64,000 nucleotides of DNA. It comes from CAIKMD01 sp963729935. GTDB lineage: Bacteria > Pseudomonadota > Alphaproteobacteria > ATCC43930 > CGMCC-115725. The stretch lies in assembly GCA_963729935.1 (NCBI GenBank), contig CAVSPW010000009.1:1-64000 (forward strand), in the 5' to 3' direction. Position numbers and translations under genes: made by a program. The notes beneath the pieces were generated by a model that was not told the origin of the DNA, searched no databases, and was given only the letters and a program-made list of their open reading frames with translations. Shown one piece after another: positions 53,515 to 62,814 of this stretch; position 1 is the first letter of the stretch; every line of letters begins with the position of its first letter.

Positions 53515-55146
53515 TCAATTGTCCAACATGACGGGAAGGATGAGTTGCGACGGATGGTCGGCGTCGTGGTGGATCGTGTCGGCGCCCATCTTATCGGGGC
53601 GATAGATATGAAAAAAGAGCGCGTCGGTTACCGGCGAATCGCCGTTCGCGATCTCGACCCGGATGCGATTGCCCTGGCGGAAACGATAGGCGATGGGCTG
53701 CAGCGGAATCTCGATCTTATAGATCTGGCCCGGCGTGAGCGGGGTCGATGCCGCGTGGTTGTAATAGGGCGACAACTCCGTGTCGCGCGCCGCATCGCGC
53801 TCTTGATGCGAGGCTCTGAGCCAACCCTTGGTCACGATGAAATAATTCGGCTGTAGACCCTGCGAGCGCTGATCGGGGCTTTGCGCGAATTGCTCGGACA
53901 GCTTCACGAGGAAATCCATGTCGGACCGCGTCGAAGAGGCGTGGAGCACGAGTTTGCCCGATCCCGCGATCTCCATATCCTGCGTCAATGGCGGGCTCGT
54001 GAAGGTCAGAACGCCCCGGGCGGGATCCGGGCCTTGGGGTCCGAGCGCGACGACGCCGAGCGCCCAACTCGGATGCGGGTAGGAATAGGTCGTGCTGCGC
54101 GCCCCCGATGGCGGCGCCGCGGCGCTCAATCCGCCATCGTTGAGCGAACTCACGCTCCCGCTTGGACCTTCACCGAGATAAAAGCGCGCTATTTTTGCGC
54201 CCGGCGGCGGCCAGGTCTCGGACGATTTCACCACGCCCGTGTTGCGCACCGTGTACTCGACATTGGGCCGCGCTTCATGGCTCGTTTCCACGCCTTTCAA
54301 ATAGCGATCGTAGAAGGGCAGCAGATATTTCTGGTGGAATTCGATCAGCGAGAAATCGCGCTGAGCGGTGAAGGGCGTCGCCGTGCCCGAGATGAAGAGT
54401 TTCTTCGGTCCCTGCGCCTTCTGATAGCCCAGGATGTTGCCGGCGCAATGGAGGTCCATCTTCGCCCAGACCCCGATCGAGAACAGCGGCACCTTGATCT
54501 GATCAAGGCGCTCGACCGCGCAGCGTTCTTTCCACCAGTCGTCGTAGTGTGGGTGCATCTGCACATCGTAGAACAGGTCGTGCGGCAAGGGCCTCGGATG
54601 CTCGCCATTGGTCGGATAGAGATTGGGAACGCGAACGCTCGAATTGTACCAATAGGAGAGAAAGTTTCCCTCGATGCCACCGGGATAGCCCATGAAGCGG
54701 TAGGGATCGTTCAAACCGTCATAGGCGCCGAGGCAGGCGAGATGCGGCGGGTTCTCGATGCCCATGAACCATTGCGTCATGCAGTAATAGGATTCGCCGA
54801 TGCCGCCGACCTTGCCGTTCGACCAAGGCTGCGCCGCGATCCACTCGATCACGTCATAAAGATCGTTCTGCTCTTTGCGATCGAGAAAGCGATACTCGCC
54901 CTCGGAAAAACCTGTGCCGCGGATATCGGCGTGCACATAGGCGTAGCCTTGCTCGATATACCACTCGATCGGACCGGTCTCCCGCCACAGAAACACCGGT
55001 GTCGTCGGCAGGGCGTTGTTGTCGTAGCGATAGGGGCTCGCGGCAAAAAGCGCCGGGAATTGCCCGCTGCCTTCGGGCCGATAGATACGAACGGCGATTC
55101 GCACGCCGTCGCGGACCGTGACCTGGATATCCTTTTCCTCGATCAC
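53515..55146 (-). CDS. CocE/NonD-family hydrolase
   Basis: 543 residues. Alpha/beta hydrolase with the X-Pro dipeptidyl-peptidase-like fold. DGVRIAVRIYRP starts the domain; YVHADIRGTGFSEGEY and the nucleophile region GGIGESYYCMTQWF follow. The Asp and His are in KMDLHCAGN-type and later segments. The C-terminal beta-jellyroll domain includes LTFTSPPLTQDMEIAGSGKL. Members split esters or amides (cocaine esterase, glutaryl-7-ACA acylase). Substrate unknown. Upstream of the TAXI gene and downstream of the MFS gene, all on the minus strand, an operon of three. Confidence 0.85.
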   Translation of the reverse strand: MIEEKDIQVTVRDGVRIAVRIYRPEGSGQFPALFAASPYRYDNNALPTTPVFLWRETGPIEWYIEQGYAYVHADIRGTGFSEGEYRFLDRKEQNDLYDVIEWIAAQPWSNGKVGGIGESYYCMTQWFMGIENPPHLACLGAYDGLNDPYRFMGYPGGIEGNFLSYWYNSSVRVPNLYPTNGEHPRPLPHDLFYDVQMHPHYDDWWKERCAVERLDQIKVPLFSIGVWAKMDLHCAGNILGYQKAQGPKKLFISGTATPFTAQRDFSLIEFHQKYLLPFYDRYLKGVETSHEARPNVEYTVRNTGVVKSSETWPPPGAKIARFYLGEGPSGSVSSLNDGGLSAAAPPSGARSTTYSYPHPSWALGVVALGPQGPDPARGVLTFTSPPLTQDMEIAGSGKLVLHASSTRSDMDFLVKLSEQFAQSPDQRSQGLQPNYFIVTKGWLRASHQERDAARDTELSPYYNHAASTPLTPGQIYKIEIPLQPIAYRFRQGNRIRVEIANGDSPVTDALFFHIYRPDKMGADTIHHDADHPSQLILPVMLDN

Positions 55147-55150
55147 GGGC

Positions 55151-56512
55151 TTAATCCGCGGCCGCTTCTTGGACGGCCGATACGCGGCTCAGGCGTGTTT
55201 CGTTGAGCCGTTGGACGAAGTAGCAGATCACCGCGCCCGCCACGAAGGGGATTGCCGCCCACATATAGAGCCGCTGGACCGGCATGGCGACGAAAAGCCC
55301 GCCCAGCAGCGGGCCGACGATCGAACCGATGCGCCCGATGCCGAGCTGCCATCCCGAGCCGTTGGAGCGCAGCGAGGTTGGATAGATGAGCGCGCCCGTG
55401 ACGTTGATGCCGGATTGGATGCCCAGCACGAGGAACCCGCCGAAGAAAGCCGCAATCATCAGCGAGGTCTGCGACGTGATGCCGAACCAGCCGATCGAAG
55501 CGACCACCGGCACTGCGATCACGAAAAGGACGGTGATCGCCCCGAAACGGCGCCTCTCAATCCAGCGGCATAGAAGCAGCGCGCCGACGGTACCGCCGAC
55601 CTGAAAGATCGCGCCCGTGAGCGCGCCCACGGCGGGCGGAAGATGCGCCGCCGTGACCAGCAAGGTTGGCGTCCAGCTGTTGAGAAAGAAGAATCCCATC
55701 AAGTTCAGGACGAACAGGAGCCAAACCAGCGGCGTGATCAGCGCCAGTCCGTCGCCGAAGAGATGGGCGGGGCTGAATCCGGCGTAATTGCGTTCGTCCT
55801 CGATCACGAATTTTGCGTTCGCCGGCACCATGAAATCGGGCCGGATGGCGCGAATCAGCTTCTCCATGTCGGCGCGGTGCTTTTCATGGAGCGCCATGAA
55901 TTTGATCGATTCCGGAAGGCCGAAGAAGCCGACGATGGCGATGAGAATCGGCACCACGCCGCCGACGAAAAAGAGAAGCTGCCAGCCATGGGTCGGCACC
56001 ATGGTGGCGGCGAGAAAACCCGGGATAGCGCCGCCGATCGGCACCAGGCCGACCGCGATGATCGCCAAGGTGGCGCGAAGCCGGCGCGGCGCGGATTCCG
56101 CATTGATCGCGATCGCGTTCGGGATCACGCCGCCGATGCCGAGCCCGGCCAGCAAGCGCAGCCAGAACATCTCGCTCGTGTTGGTCGAGTAGGCGGCGAT
56201 GAAGGTGAAGATGCCGAAGAGCAGATTGGCGCTGATCAGCGCCGCCTTGCGGCCATAGCGGTCGCCGATGAAGCCGAAGATCGCCGAGCCGAAGAGGATG
56301 CCGATCAGGCTCGCGCTGAAGATCGGCCCGAGTTGGCTCGGCGGGAAATGCCATTCCTTCATGAGAGAGGGTGCCGCAAAAGCGATGGCGCCGATGTCGT
56401 AGCCGTCGATCAGCACGATGAACAGCGACCAGATCAGCAGCTTGATGTGGAACGCGCTGACGCCGCGCTCATCAAGCAATCGGGAAACTTGGATGACCTG
56501 CCCGTCCGCCAT
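55151..56512 (-). CDS. MFS transporter, aromatic-acid/H+ symporter type
   Basis: 453 residues with twelve membrane helices. The AAHS-type motifs are DGYDIGAIAFAAPSLMKEW in helix 1 and FGFIGDRYGRKAALI between helices 2 and 3. GIGRIGSIVGPLLGG is in helix 11. It would take up an aromatic or related carboxylate with protons. Four bases separate its end from the CocE-like start. Start is ATG after GGGGGTCCC; the longer frame upstream is antisense noise. It is divergent from the amidohydrolase. Confidence 0.88.
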   Translation of the reverse strand: MADGQVIQVSRLLDERGVSAFHIKLLIWSLFIVLIDGYDIGAIAFAAPSLMKEWHFPPSQLGPIFSASLIGILFGSAIFGFIGDRYGRKAALISANLLFGIFTFIAAYSTNTSEMFWLRLLAGLGIGGVIPNAIAINAESAPRRLRATLAIIAVGLVPIGGAIPGFLAATMVPTHGWQLLFFVGGVVPILIAIVGFFGLPESIKFMALHEKHRADMEKLIRAIRPDFMVPANAKFVIEDERNYAGFSPAHLFGDGLALITPLVWLLFVLNLMGFFFLNSWTPTLLVTAAHLPPAVGALTGAIFQVGGTVGALLLCRWIERRRFGAITVLFVIAVPVVASIGWFGITSQTSLMIAAFFGGFLVLGIQSGINVTGALIYPTSLRSNGSGWQLGIGRIGSIVGPLLGGLFVAMPVQRLYMWAAIPFVAGAVICYFVQRLNETRLSRVSAVQEAAAD

Positions 56513-56721
56513 GGGACCCCCCCTTTGTTCTTGCCTTTGGGTTCGACGAACGACGCGCCCGAACCCGGTTTGCGGCGGCAATCCTAATGCGTTTCCCACT
56601 GGAGGGGAACTATCCGTTCCGGCGGATCGGCTTGTCGCCAATCCGGCTCCCACGCGCGCTGGCGCAGCGGCGGGTAAGCCGGTAGTCTGGCCGAAATTAT
56701 TGAAAACGGGAGGAGGGCGTC

Positions 56722-57738
56722 ATGGCTCACATCGTGGATATCCATACGCATTGCTCGGTGCCCAATCGCGCCGATCCGCTCGGCGTGGCCGAAGTGTTGC
56801 GCGGCACGCCGGTCGGCAAGAACATGGTCACGAGTTTTCGCGGCCTGCCTGCGGTCGGCTATCACGAGCTCACCGATTTTCCCCTGCAACAGGAAGTCAG
56901 CCACCGCGCGGGGATCACGCGCCGCCTGATGAGCAATCCGTTCTCGGCCGAGGTGTTGACCCAGGTTTCGAAAAAGCCGGCGCTCGATTGCGTCAAATAC
57001 ACGAATGACGAGGTCGCTTCGGTGGTCGCGACGAGCAAGGGGACGACTTGGGGGCTTGGTACGGTCAACCCCCTCGACCAAACCATGCTTGCCGAGGCGG
57101 AGCGCTGCATGGGGCCCATGGGCTGCAAGGGAATGCTCATCACCACGAGCTGGCACGGCCGGTTTCTCGATGGCGAAGACGCCTATTGGTTCTGGGAATA
57201 TGCGCAGGACAAGCAGGTGCCGATCTTTCTTCATCCTGTCCGCGTGCCGATCGGCCACGATCAACAGATGGGCCAGTATAAACTCGACGAGCTGGTGGGC
57301 CGGCCTTTCGACACAGCCATGTGCTTGGCGCGTATGATCCTCTCCGGTCTCTTCGATCGCTTTCCTCGCTTGAAGATCGTAGTCGCGCATATGGGCGGCG
57401 GGCTACTGCCGGTGATGGGCCGCTTGAATTTCGGCTACCGGCTCGGCAGCGAGGGCATGCCAGAACACACAAAGATCAAATGCGAGCGCTTGCCGAGCGA
57501 CTATCTGCGTGCGCATTTACGCGTCGATACAATGGGGATCTGGGGCCCGCATCTCAAGGAGGCGGTCGAAGTCTTCGGACCCGACCGTGTGATGTTCGGG
57601 ACCGACTACGGGCCGGTGCCGATCGATCCCAAAGAGCATGTCGACCTCGTGCGCGAGCTCAACCTCACCGAAGCGGAGAAGGAAAAGATTTATTGGCGCA
57701 ATGCCGATGCGTTCTTCGGCTTGGGACTGGCCGATTAG
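56722..57738 (+). CDS. ACMSD-like amidohydrolase-2
   Basis: 338 residues. TIM-barrel enzyme with DIHTHCSVPN (HxH metal site), FLHPVRVPIG, VAHMGGGLLPVMG and the Asp in FGTDYGPVP. ACMSD-type decarboxylases and hydrolases carry these ligands. Start after GGGAGGAGGGCGTC. Twenty bases before the flavin reductase gene, so probably one transcript. The substrate is likely an aromatic or dicarboxylic pathway intermediate. Confidence 0.82.
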   Translation: MAHIVDIHTHCSVPNRADPLGVAEVLRGTPVGKNMVTSFRGLPAVGYHELTDFPLQQEVSHRAGITRRLMSNPFSAEVLTQVSKKPALDCVKYTNDEVASVVATSKGTTWGLGTVNPLDQTMLAEAERCMGPMGCKGMLITTSWHGRFLDGEDAYWFWEYAQDKQVPIFLHPVRVPIGHDQQMGQYKLDELVGRPFDTAMCLARMILSGLFDRFPRLKIVVAHMGGGLLPVMGRLNFGYRLGSEGMPEHTKIKCERLPSDYLRAHLRVDTMGIWGPHLKEAVEVFGPDRVMFGTDYGPVPIDPKEHVDLVRELNLTEAEKEKIYWRNADAFFGLGLAD

Positions 57739-57758
57739 AGCGGGGGCGGGCGCAGACG

Positions 57759-58439
57759 ATGTTCTATGAACCGGACAAGAATGACCACGGGCTGAAATAC
57801 GATCCGTTCAAGTCGATCGTTGTGCCGCGGCCGATCGGATGGATTTCGACGCTGAATTCGGCGGGCAGAGTCAATCTCGCGCCGTTCAGCCAATTCAACA
57901 ACCTCGGCTACGACCCGCCCTATGTGATGTTTGCGGCCTCGAATTTCCCGCTTTTGGCACGGCCCAAGGACAGCGTTGCCAATGTCATCGAGACCGGCGA
58001 GTTCGTCGTCAACATGGCGACCTACGCGTTGCGCGAAGCTGTCAATATTACGAGCTCCGCCGTCGAGCCCGATGTCGATGAAGCGGCCTTGGCCGGCCTC
58101 GAGATGGAGCCCTCGGCGATCGTCAAGCCGCCGCGCGTGGCCGCGTCGCCTGTCCATCTCGAATGCAGATACCACTGCATGTTGAGCCTGCCGGGGCGCA
58201 ACCTCGAGCAGAGCCACCATGTGGTGGTCGGGCGCGTCGTCGGCGTCCATATCCGGGACGATGTACTGACCCCGGACGGCAAGATCGACATCCTGAAGAT
58301 TCGTCCGCTTGCGCGGCTGGGATATCACGATTACACGAGCGTCGAAGCGCTTTTCACGATGACGCCGGCCGGGCCGCGCGCCGAGTTGCGCAAGGCCGGC
58401 CTCGAAGGACGCCCGCTTCCGCCGCGCGCGGCGGACTAA
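57759..58439 (+). CDS. Flavin-reductase-like FMN-binding protein
   Basis: 226 residues. Split-barrel FMN-binding domain: VPRPIGWISTLNSAGRVNLAP, FSQFNNLGYDPPYVMFAAS, DSVANVIETGEFVVNMATYA. The C-terminal part has HHVVVGRVVGVHI. It resembles reductase components of two-part monooxygenases. ATG follows GGGGGCGGG. A longer frame upstream overlaps the amidohydrolase and is not real. Confidence 0.85.
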   Translation: MFYEPDKNDHGLKYDPFKSIVVPRPIGWISTLNSAGRVNLAPFSQFNNLGYDPPYVMFAASNFPLLARPKDSVANVIETGEFVVNMATYALREAVNITSSAVEPDVDEAALAGLEMEPSAIVKPPRVAASPVHLECRYHCMLSLPGRNLEQSHHVVVGRVVGVHIRDDVLTPDGKIDILKIRPLARLGYHDYTSVEALFTMTPAGPRAELRKAGLEGRPLPPRAAD

Positions 58440-58488
58440 TCGATCTCCGCGCCGGGCTCGTGCGGCGCGCGATCGTGCGGGCCGCGCG

Positions 58489-58728
58489 CTAAATTTTGCT
58501 GTGCGTTCCGTCGCAGAAGGGCTTATTGGCCGAGGCCTTGCAGCCGCACAGCCAGATTTTTTCGGTCTTTTCCGCCTTGAAGACGAGCGGCCTCAGACCG
58601 ACCGCGCGATGCGAGCCGTCGCAAAACGGCTGCTTGGCGCTGCGGCCGCAGGCGCACCACACGTAATCCTTGCCGGCTTCGCCTTCGACGCCATAGGGCG
58701 CCTTTTGTGCGGGAATGGGATCACTCAT
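58489..58728 (-). CDS. CDGSH iron-sulfur protein, two domains
   Basis: 79 residues with two CDGSH-type 2Fe-2S motifs: CACGRSAKQPFCDGSH and CGCKASANKPFCDGTH. Each has the 3Cys-1His ligand set. Tandem CDGSH proteins are common small soluble bacterial proteins linked to redox or iron control. Start is MSDPIPAQK. A longer frame upstream is noise. Confidence 0.88.
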   Translation of the reverse strand: MSDPIPAQKAPYGVEGEAGKDYVWCACGRSAKQPFCDGSHRAVGLRPLVFKAEKTEKIWLCGCKASANKPFCDGTHSKI

Positions 58729-58788
58729 CTCGAACCTGCCTGCTGCAAAGTTTGCGACTAGCATAACCCAATGCCGCGCATCGGGTAG

Positions 58789-59028
58789 ACCCGATATGAA
58801 AATAGCGGGCCGCGGGGTTCCGCGATAGGCTTGCCCGCAAAAGCGCGATATGGCCCCCTTGGCGCGGCCCAAGAAGAGTTCATGGCGAATTCGCGCAAGA
58901 TCTGGGAAGAGCTCGGTCTGCCCGCGTTGGAGGCATGTCCGCCCTGACATGGCAGCTCGCTCGGCTTCGCGCTCGAGACTTGGGGTCTCGCTGGGAGGGG
59001 GCGCCGCCAAAGAAGAAATATTAGGTAG
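58789..59028 (+). pseudogene. Decayed C-terminus of a UbiD-like decarboxylase
   Basis: In-frame reading gives GSAIGLPAKARYGPLGAAQE, then KIWEELGLPALEACPP, a stop TGA, then HGSSLGFALETWG. UbiD-family C-termini end with an 'ELGLPxLxPxxPWHGYxLGxW' pattern; the TGA stands where the Trp codon should be. There is an in-frame TAG four codons before the start of this stretch and no upstream part. It is probably a fossil of a decarboxylase gene lost from this catabolic region. The rest of the gap 58729-59134 is empty. Confidence 0.4.
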
Positions 59029-59134
59029 TCTGCGGGCTTCCCGGCGCCGCCGTGGCAAGTCGGTTGATCGCGGCCATATATAAGATAGGATTTGCGTCGC
59101 AATTGCTCGACCACGAGCACCAAGGAGCAAGATC

Positions 59135-59794
59135 ATGGTCGCCGCCAAGAAGATCGACAAGAAGAAGATCAAATCCTACGCCCGCCCCAAGGGAACGCCG
59201 TTCAACATCACGAAGATCGGCCACGTCGTCCTGAACGTTACCGATGTCGAACGTTCGACGCGCTTTTATACCGAGGTGATGGGCTTCAAAGTTTCCGACG
59301 TCTATCCCGAGGACATCGCGCCGGGCGGCATGGTGTTCTTCCGCTGCAACACCGACCATCACGGCATCGCCGTGGTCGGCTCGATGCCGGGCGAGTCGCC
59401 CGCGATCGAGCTCAATCACATCGCCTTCGAAGTGGCGACGCTCGACGAGGTCATTCTCGCGCGTAATCATCTGAAGAAGCTCAATTGGCCGATCGATTTC
59501 GAAGGACGGCGCCGCGCCGGCGCACAAATCGCCGTCGAGTTCCGCGATCCCGACGGCCATCGGCTCGAAATCTACTGGGGCCTCGATCAGATCGGTTCGG
59601 ACGGCCATGTCCGGCCCGAAGAGGAATGGATCTGGGCGCATAGCCTCGAAGAGGCGATCGACAATCCCGTGCGCGGCCAGGATACCAGCCTGCACAACCC
59701 CGATCTCTACGAGCAGCTCACACCTGAAGAGCGCAAGCGCCGTCGCGACTATTCGATCGCCACGCAGCGGGTGAAGCTGGGGCACGACAACTAA
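59135..59794 (+). CDS. VOC-family protein, extradiol-dioxygenase-like
   Basis: 219 residues. A glyoxalase/bleomycin-resistance-type domain begins at residue 27 (KIGHVVLNVTDVERSTRFYT), with ELNHIAFEVATLDEV and VEFRDPDGHRLEIYW, which supply the His/His/Glu metal triad. A Lys-rich N-terminus of 25 residues and a charged C-terminal 55-residue tail extend it. Often seen as an aromatic ring-cleavage or related enzyme. Start after CAAGGAGCAAGATC. It is followed by a hairpin. Confidence 0.82.
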   Translation: MVAAKKIDKKKIKSYARPKGTPFNITKIGHVVLNVTDVERSTRFYTEVMGFKVSDVYPEDIAPGGMVFFRCNTDHHGIAVVGSMPGESPAIELNHIAFEVATLDEVILARNHLKKLNWPIDFEGRRRAGAQIAVEFRDPDGHRLEIYWGLDQIGSDGHVRPEEEWIWAHSLEEAIDNPVRGQDTSLHNPDLYEQLTPEERKRRRDYSIATQRVKLGHDN

Positions 59795-59812
59795 GGATCG
59801 CGTTGCCCATCG

Positions 59813-59864
59813 GCCGCGCCCAGCGGGCGCGGCTTTGTCTCGAGACAAGTCCCCTCTTAAGAGG
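59813..59864. terminator. Stacked palindromes between convergent genes
   Basis: GCCGCGCCC/GGGCGCGGC with TTT after it (59813-59836), then TTGTCTCGAGACAA (59835-59848) and CCTCTTAAGAGG (59853-59864), both perfect palindromes. The last overlaps the stop codon of the molybdenum-enzyme gene. Likely a two-way terminator. Confidence 0.6.
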
Positions 59865-62145
59865 CGAGAGAGCTTTTCACCTGCTCGGGCCGGAAGGGCC
59901 CCCGGCGCAAGCGAACGCCGGTCGCGTCGAAGATCGCGTTGGCGATCGCCGCCGCCACCGGACGCGAGGAGGGCTCGCCGGCGCCGGTCGGCGGGATCTC
60001 CGGGTGATCGAGCAGCACGATATCGACCTTGTCGGGCGCCTCGGTGATATCGAGAATCGGATAAGTCGCCCAATCGACGCTCGTCACTTTCTGGCGATCG
60101 AAGCGCACTTCCTCCCACAGGCTGCGGCTCGTGGCCTGGACGATGTTGCCCTCGATCGTCGCGTGTAGCAGCGCGGGATTCACGATGCAGCCACAATCAT
60201 GCGCGACGGCAAAGCGTTTCGCCCGGACCTTGCCGCTGCGCCGGTCGATTTCGACTTCCACGGCGACGGCGACGATCGTGAACAGCCGCTTCGTATAAGC
60301 AATGCCGCGACCCGAGACGGTGTCGCCCTTGCTGTCGGCATGCGGTCCCGAAGGGCGCCGGTCCCAGCCGAATTTATCGGCCGCCGCCTTGACCGCCGCG
60401 GCGTCGCGGCCCTTCAGATGCCGCAATCGGAATTCCACCGCGTCGGCATTGGCCGCATGCGCCAACTCGTCGATGAAGGATTCGCTGGCGAAATGGATTT
60501 GCGGCCCGACCGGATCGCGCATATGGGACGTGCGCAAGGGCGAGCCACGGTCGAGGAAGGGCGGAATGGTCTCCCAGGCCATCAGCCGGTTCGGGATGTC
60601 GTAGGCTTCGTCGGGCACACCGAACGCATCGGTCGGTTTGAGCGCCAACCCGAATTGCTGGCCGATGATGCTGTCCCCGGGGTTCTTCTCGCTGCTATCG
60701 ATCTCGAGACGCGAGAAGCCCTTGCTCTCGAACTGATAGGCGATGATCTTGCCGTCGGCATCGAGACCGGCGCGCGCGCGGTGGATCGAAGCCGGGCCCT
60801 TGGGGTCCCAGGCGATGCCTTCCGGGCGCATGCCCTGGACGCGTACCGGACGGCCGACGGTCTTGGCGAGGAACGCCGCCTCGAGCGCCGCGTCGCCGGC
60901 ATCGTTGCGCCCGTAAGAGCCGGGACCCGTGCGCCAGATCGCGTGCACTTTCTCGGCCGGCATGTCGAGCAGCGCCGCCACGCCATCGCGCGCGTAATGC
61001 GGTTTTTGGGATCCCGTCCAGACGGTCATCTTGCCGTTCTTGATGTCGGCGAGTGCGCAGGCCGAGCCCATGCTCGCATGCGACTGGAAGGGCCACTCGT
61101 AATCGGCGGTTACGACCTTGGCCGCGCCGGCGATCGCCTGCTCGACGGAGCCGGTTTGCTTTTCGACCGTGCGTTTGCGCAAGGGCGCCTTGCGGATGTA
61201 GTCGTAGAGAGCTGCCGGTTCGGGGAAAACCGGCGCGGTCTGCGGCCAATTCACCTTGAGCTTTTGCGCAGCACGCACCGCGTTCCATTCCTTTTCGGCC
61301 AGGACGGCGACGAAACCGTCTTTGTGCACCACGCGCGTGCCGGGAATGCTTTTGATCGAGTTTTCATCGATCGAATTCGGCACGGCACCGGCCGTCGGCG
61401 GGCGCACGACGCGCGCATGCAACATGCCGGGTACTCGGACATCGGTGACATAGGTGGGCTTGGCATAGACCTTGGCGAAAACGTCGCGCCGTTTCGGCGA
61501 GGTCCCTACGACTTTGTAATCCGCCGGCTTCTTCGGCTGCGCCGTGCCCTCGACGTCGAGAGCATTGCCCATCTTGCCGTTCCATTTCATCCGCACATTG
61601 AAGAAATGGCCGCCGATGAGAGTGCCGTAGCCGATCTTCTTGCCCGGCGCGCCGATGACCGAGACGACGCCGTCCGCGACCGTCAGCTTCTCGACCGGCG
61701 TCTTGAGGCGCTTGGCGGCGAGGCCCAAGAGAAATTGACGGGCTTCGCACGCCGCGTGACGCATCGGCTTGCCGCCCCAGGTAATGCCGAAGCTGCCGCT
61801 GGCGCCGCCTTGGTCGATGGTTCGCGCGGTGTCGCCCATGATGACCGCGACGCGGCCGGCGGACAGGTCGAGCTCCTCGGCGACGATCTGTGCAATCCCG
61901 ACATCGGTTCCTTGGCCGCCATCGATCTTGCCGAAGAAGGCGGTGGCCGAGCCGTCGCGGTGGATCGCGAGATAGGAATCGAGCTCGGTTGGATCGAGCG
62001 GCTTCGGCGCGGTCGCGGCCGTCGCGGCCCGCGCGATCGCCGTCGGCGCGGTGAAGCTTACCACCAGCGCGCCGGTGCCTTTCAAGACGCTGCGGCGGGT
62101 CAGGTCCAGGCGAAGCAATTCGGTCTTCGTTGGGTTCGTCGTCAT
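59857..62145 (-). CDS. Isoquinoline-oxidoreductase-type Mo subunit
   Basis: 762 residues of the xanthine-dehydrogenase superfamily, large subunit (IorB-like). Twin-arginine signal LTRRSVLKGTGALVVS, so the enzyme is probably periplasmic. The Mo-pterin motifs are FGKIDGGQGTDVGIAQI, GSFGITWGGKPMRHA and GPGSYGRNDAGDAA. The catalytic Glu is in GAGEPSSRPVAAAIANA. It oxidises an N-heterocycle or aldehyde. Twelve-odd bases after the small 2Fe-2S subunit gene; both form one transcript. Confidence 0.88.
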   Translation of the reverse strand: MTTNPTKTELLRLDLTRRSVLKGTGALVVSFTAPTAIARAATAATAPKPLDPTELDSYLAIHRDGSATAFFGKIDGGQGTDVGIAQIVAEELDLSAGRVAVIMGDTARTIDQGGASGSFGITWGGKPMRHAACEARQFLLGLAAKRLKTPVEKLTVADGVVSVIGAPGKKIGYGTLIGGHFFNVRMKWNGKMGNALDVEGTAQPKKPADYKVVGTSPKRRDVFAKVYAKPTYVTDVRVPGMLHARVVRPPTAGAVPNSIDENSIKSIPGTRVVHKDGFVAVLAEKEWNAVRAAQKLKVNWPQTAPVFPEPAALYDYIRKAPLRKRTVEKQTGSVEQAIAGAAKVVTADYEWPFQSHASMGSACALADIKNGKMTVWTGSQKPHYARDGVAALLDMPAEKVHAIWRTGPGSYGRNDAGDAALEAAFLAKTVGRPVRVQGMRPEGIAWDPKGPASIHRARAGLDADGKIIAYQFESKGFSRLEIDSSEKNPGDSIIGQQFGLALKPTDAFGVPDEAYDIPNRLMAWETIPPFLDRGSPLRTSHMRDPVGPQIHFASESFIDELAHAANADAVEFRLRHLKGRDAAAVKAAADKFGWDRRPSGPHADSKGDTVSGRGIAYTKRLFTIVAVAVEVEIDRRSGKVRAKRFAVAHDCGCIVNPALLHATIEGNIVQATSRSLWEEVRFDRQKVTSVDWATYPILDITEAPDKVDIVLLDHPEIPPTGAGEPSSRPVAAAIANAIFDATGVRLRRGPFRPEQVKSSLAS

Positions 62146-62159
62146 CGGTTCGTCCCCCC

Positions 62160-62624
62160 TCAGGCCTGCGCCGCGCGCTTGACCGCACGCATGATCGCCA
62201 TATGCGTGCCGCAGCGGCATTTCAGTCCCGCGAGGGCCTCGCGGATCTGCTGGTCCGTCGGATGAGGCGTGGCTTTGAGGAAAGCCGCTGCGGTCATAAT
62301 CCAACCATTGATGCAATAGCCGCATTGCGGCACCTGCTCTTCGATATAAGCCTTTTGCAGGGGATGCGGATGGGCCGGCGTGCCGAGACCCGCAAGTGTC
62401 GTGATCTTGGCGCCTTTCACCGTCGAAAGCGGCGTGACGCAAGAGCGGATCGCCTCCCCGTTGACATGCACCGTGCAGGCGCCGCATTGGGCGAGGCCAC
62501 AGCCGAAATGGGGGTTGTCGAAGCCGAGCTCGTCGCGCAACGCATAGAGCAGCGGCATGTTAGGGTCGTCGACGGAAAGGGTATGCGCCTTGCCATCCAC
62601 GACGAGATGAAATTGTGTCGCCAT
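62160..62624 (-). CDS. 2Fe-2S subunit (IorA-like)
   Basis: 154 residues. N-terminal plant-type [2Fe-2S] domain (HFGCGLAQCGACTVHVNG with Cys in C-x4-C-x2-C and a later Cys) and the C-terminal four-helix [2Fe-2S] domain (QCGYCINGWIMTAAAF; KCRCGTHMAIMRAV). It delivers electrons from the Mo subunit encoded just downstream. The start ATG is divergent from the alpha/beta hydrolase gene, with 190 bases between. Confidence 0.92.
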   Translation of the reverse strand: MATQFHLVVDGKAHTLSVDDPNMPLLYALRDELGFDNPHFGCGLAQCGACTVHVNGEAIRSCVTPLSTVKGAKITTLAGLGTPAHPHPLQKAYIEEQVPQCGYCINGWIMTAAAFLKATPHPTDQQIREALAGLKCRCGTHMAIMRAVKRAAQA

Positions 62625-62814
62625 TGCCCAGTCCCTCCCGAAAATATCGAAGATCGATTAGGTGCCAGGCTATTTACGAATTCCGGCGAGGGCAAGAAGA
62701 CTTCCAACTCGTCAATGCGGCAACGCGAGCAGCGCATTGCGGGAAGGCTAGAGTGCCGGTCCGACTCGGCCTATGATTTGGTCATCGGTGGAGCGTCGTA
62801 GCTTCGGAGGCGCG

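Noticed and set aside
60199..62265. Long plus-strand frame opposite the Mo-subunit gene
   Set aside because: No recognisable domain; the minus strand has clear IorB motifs and a Tat signal.
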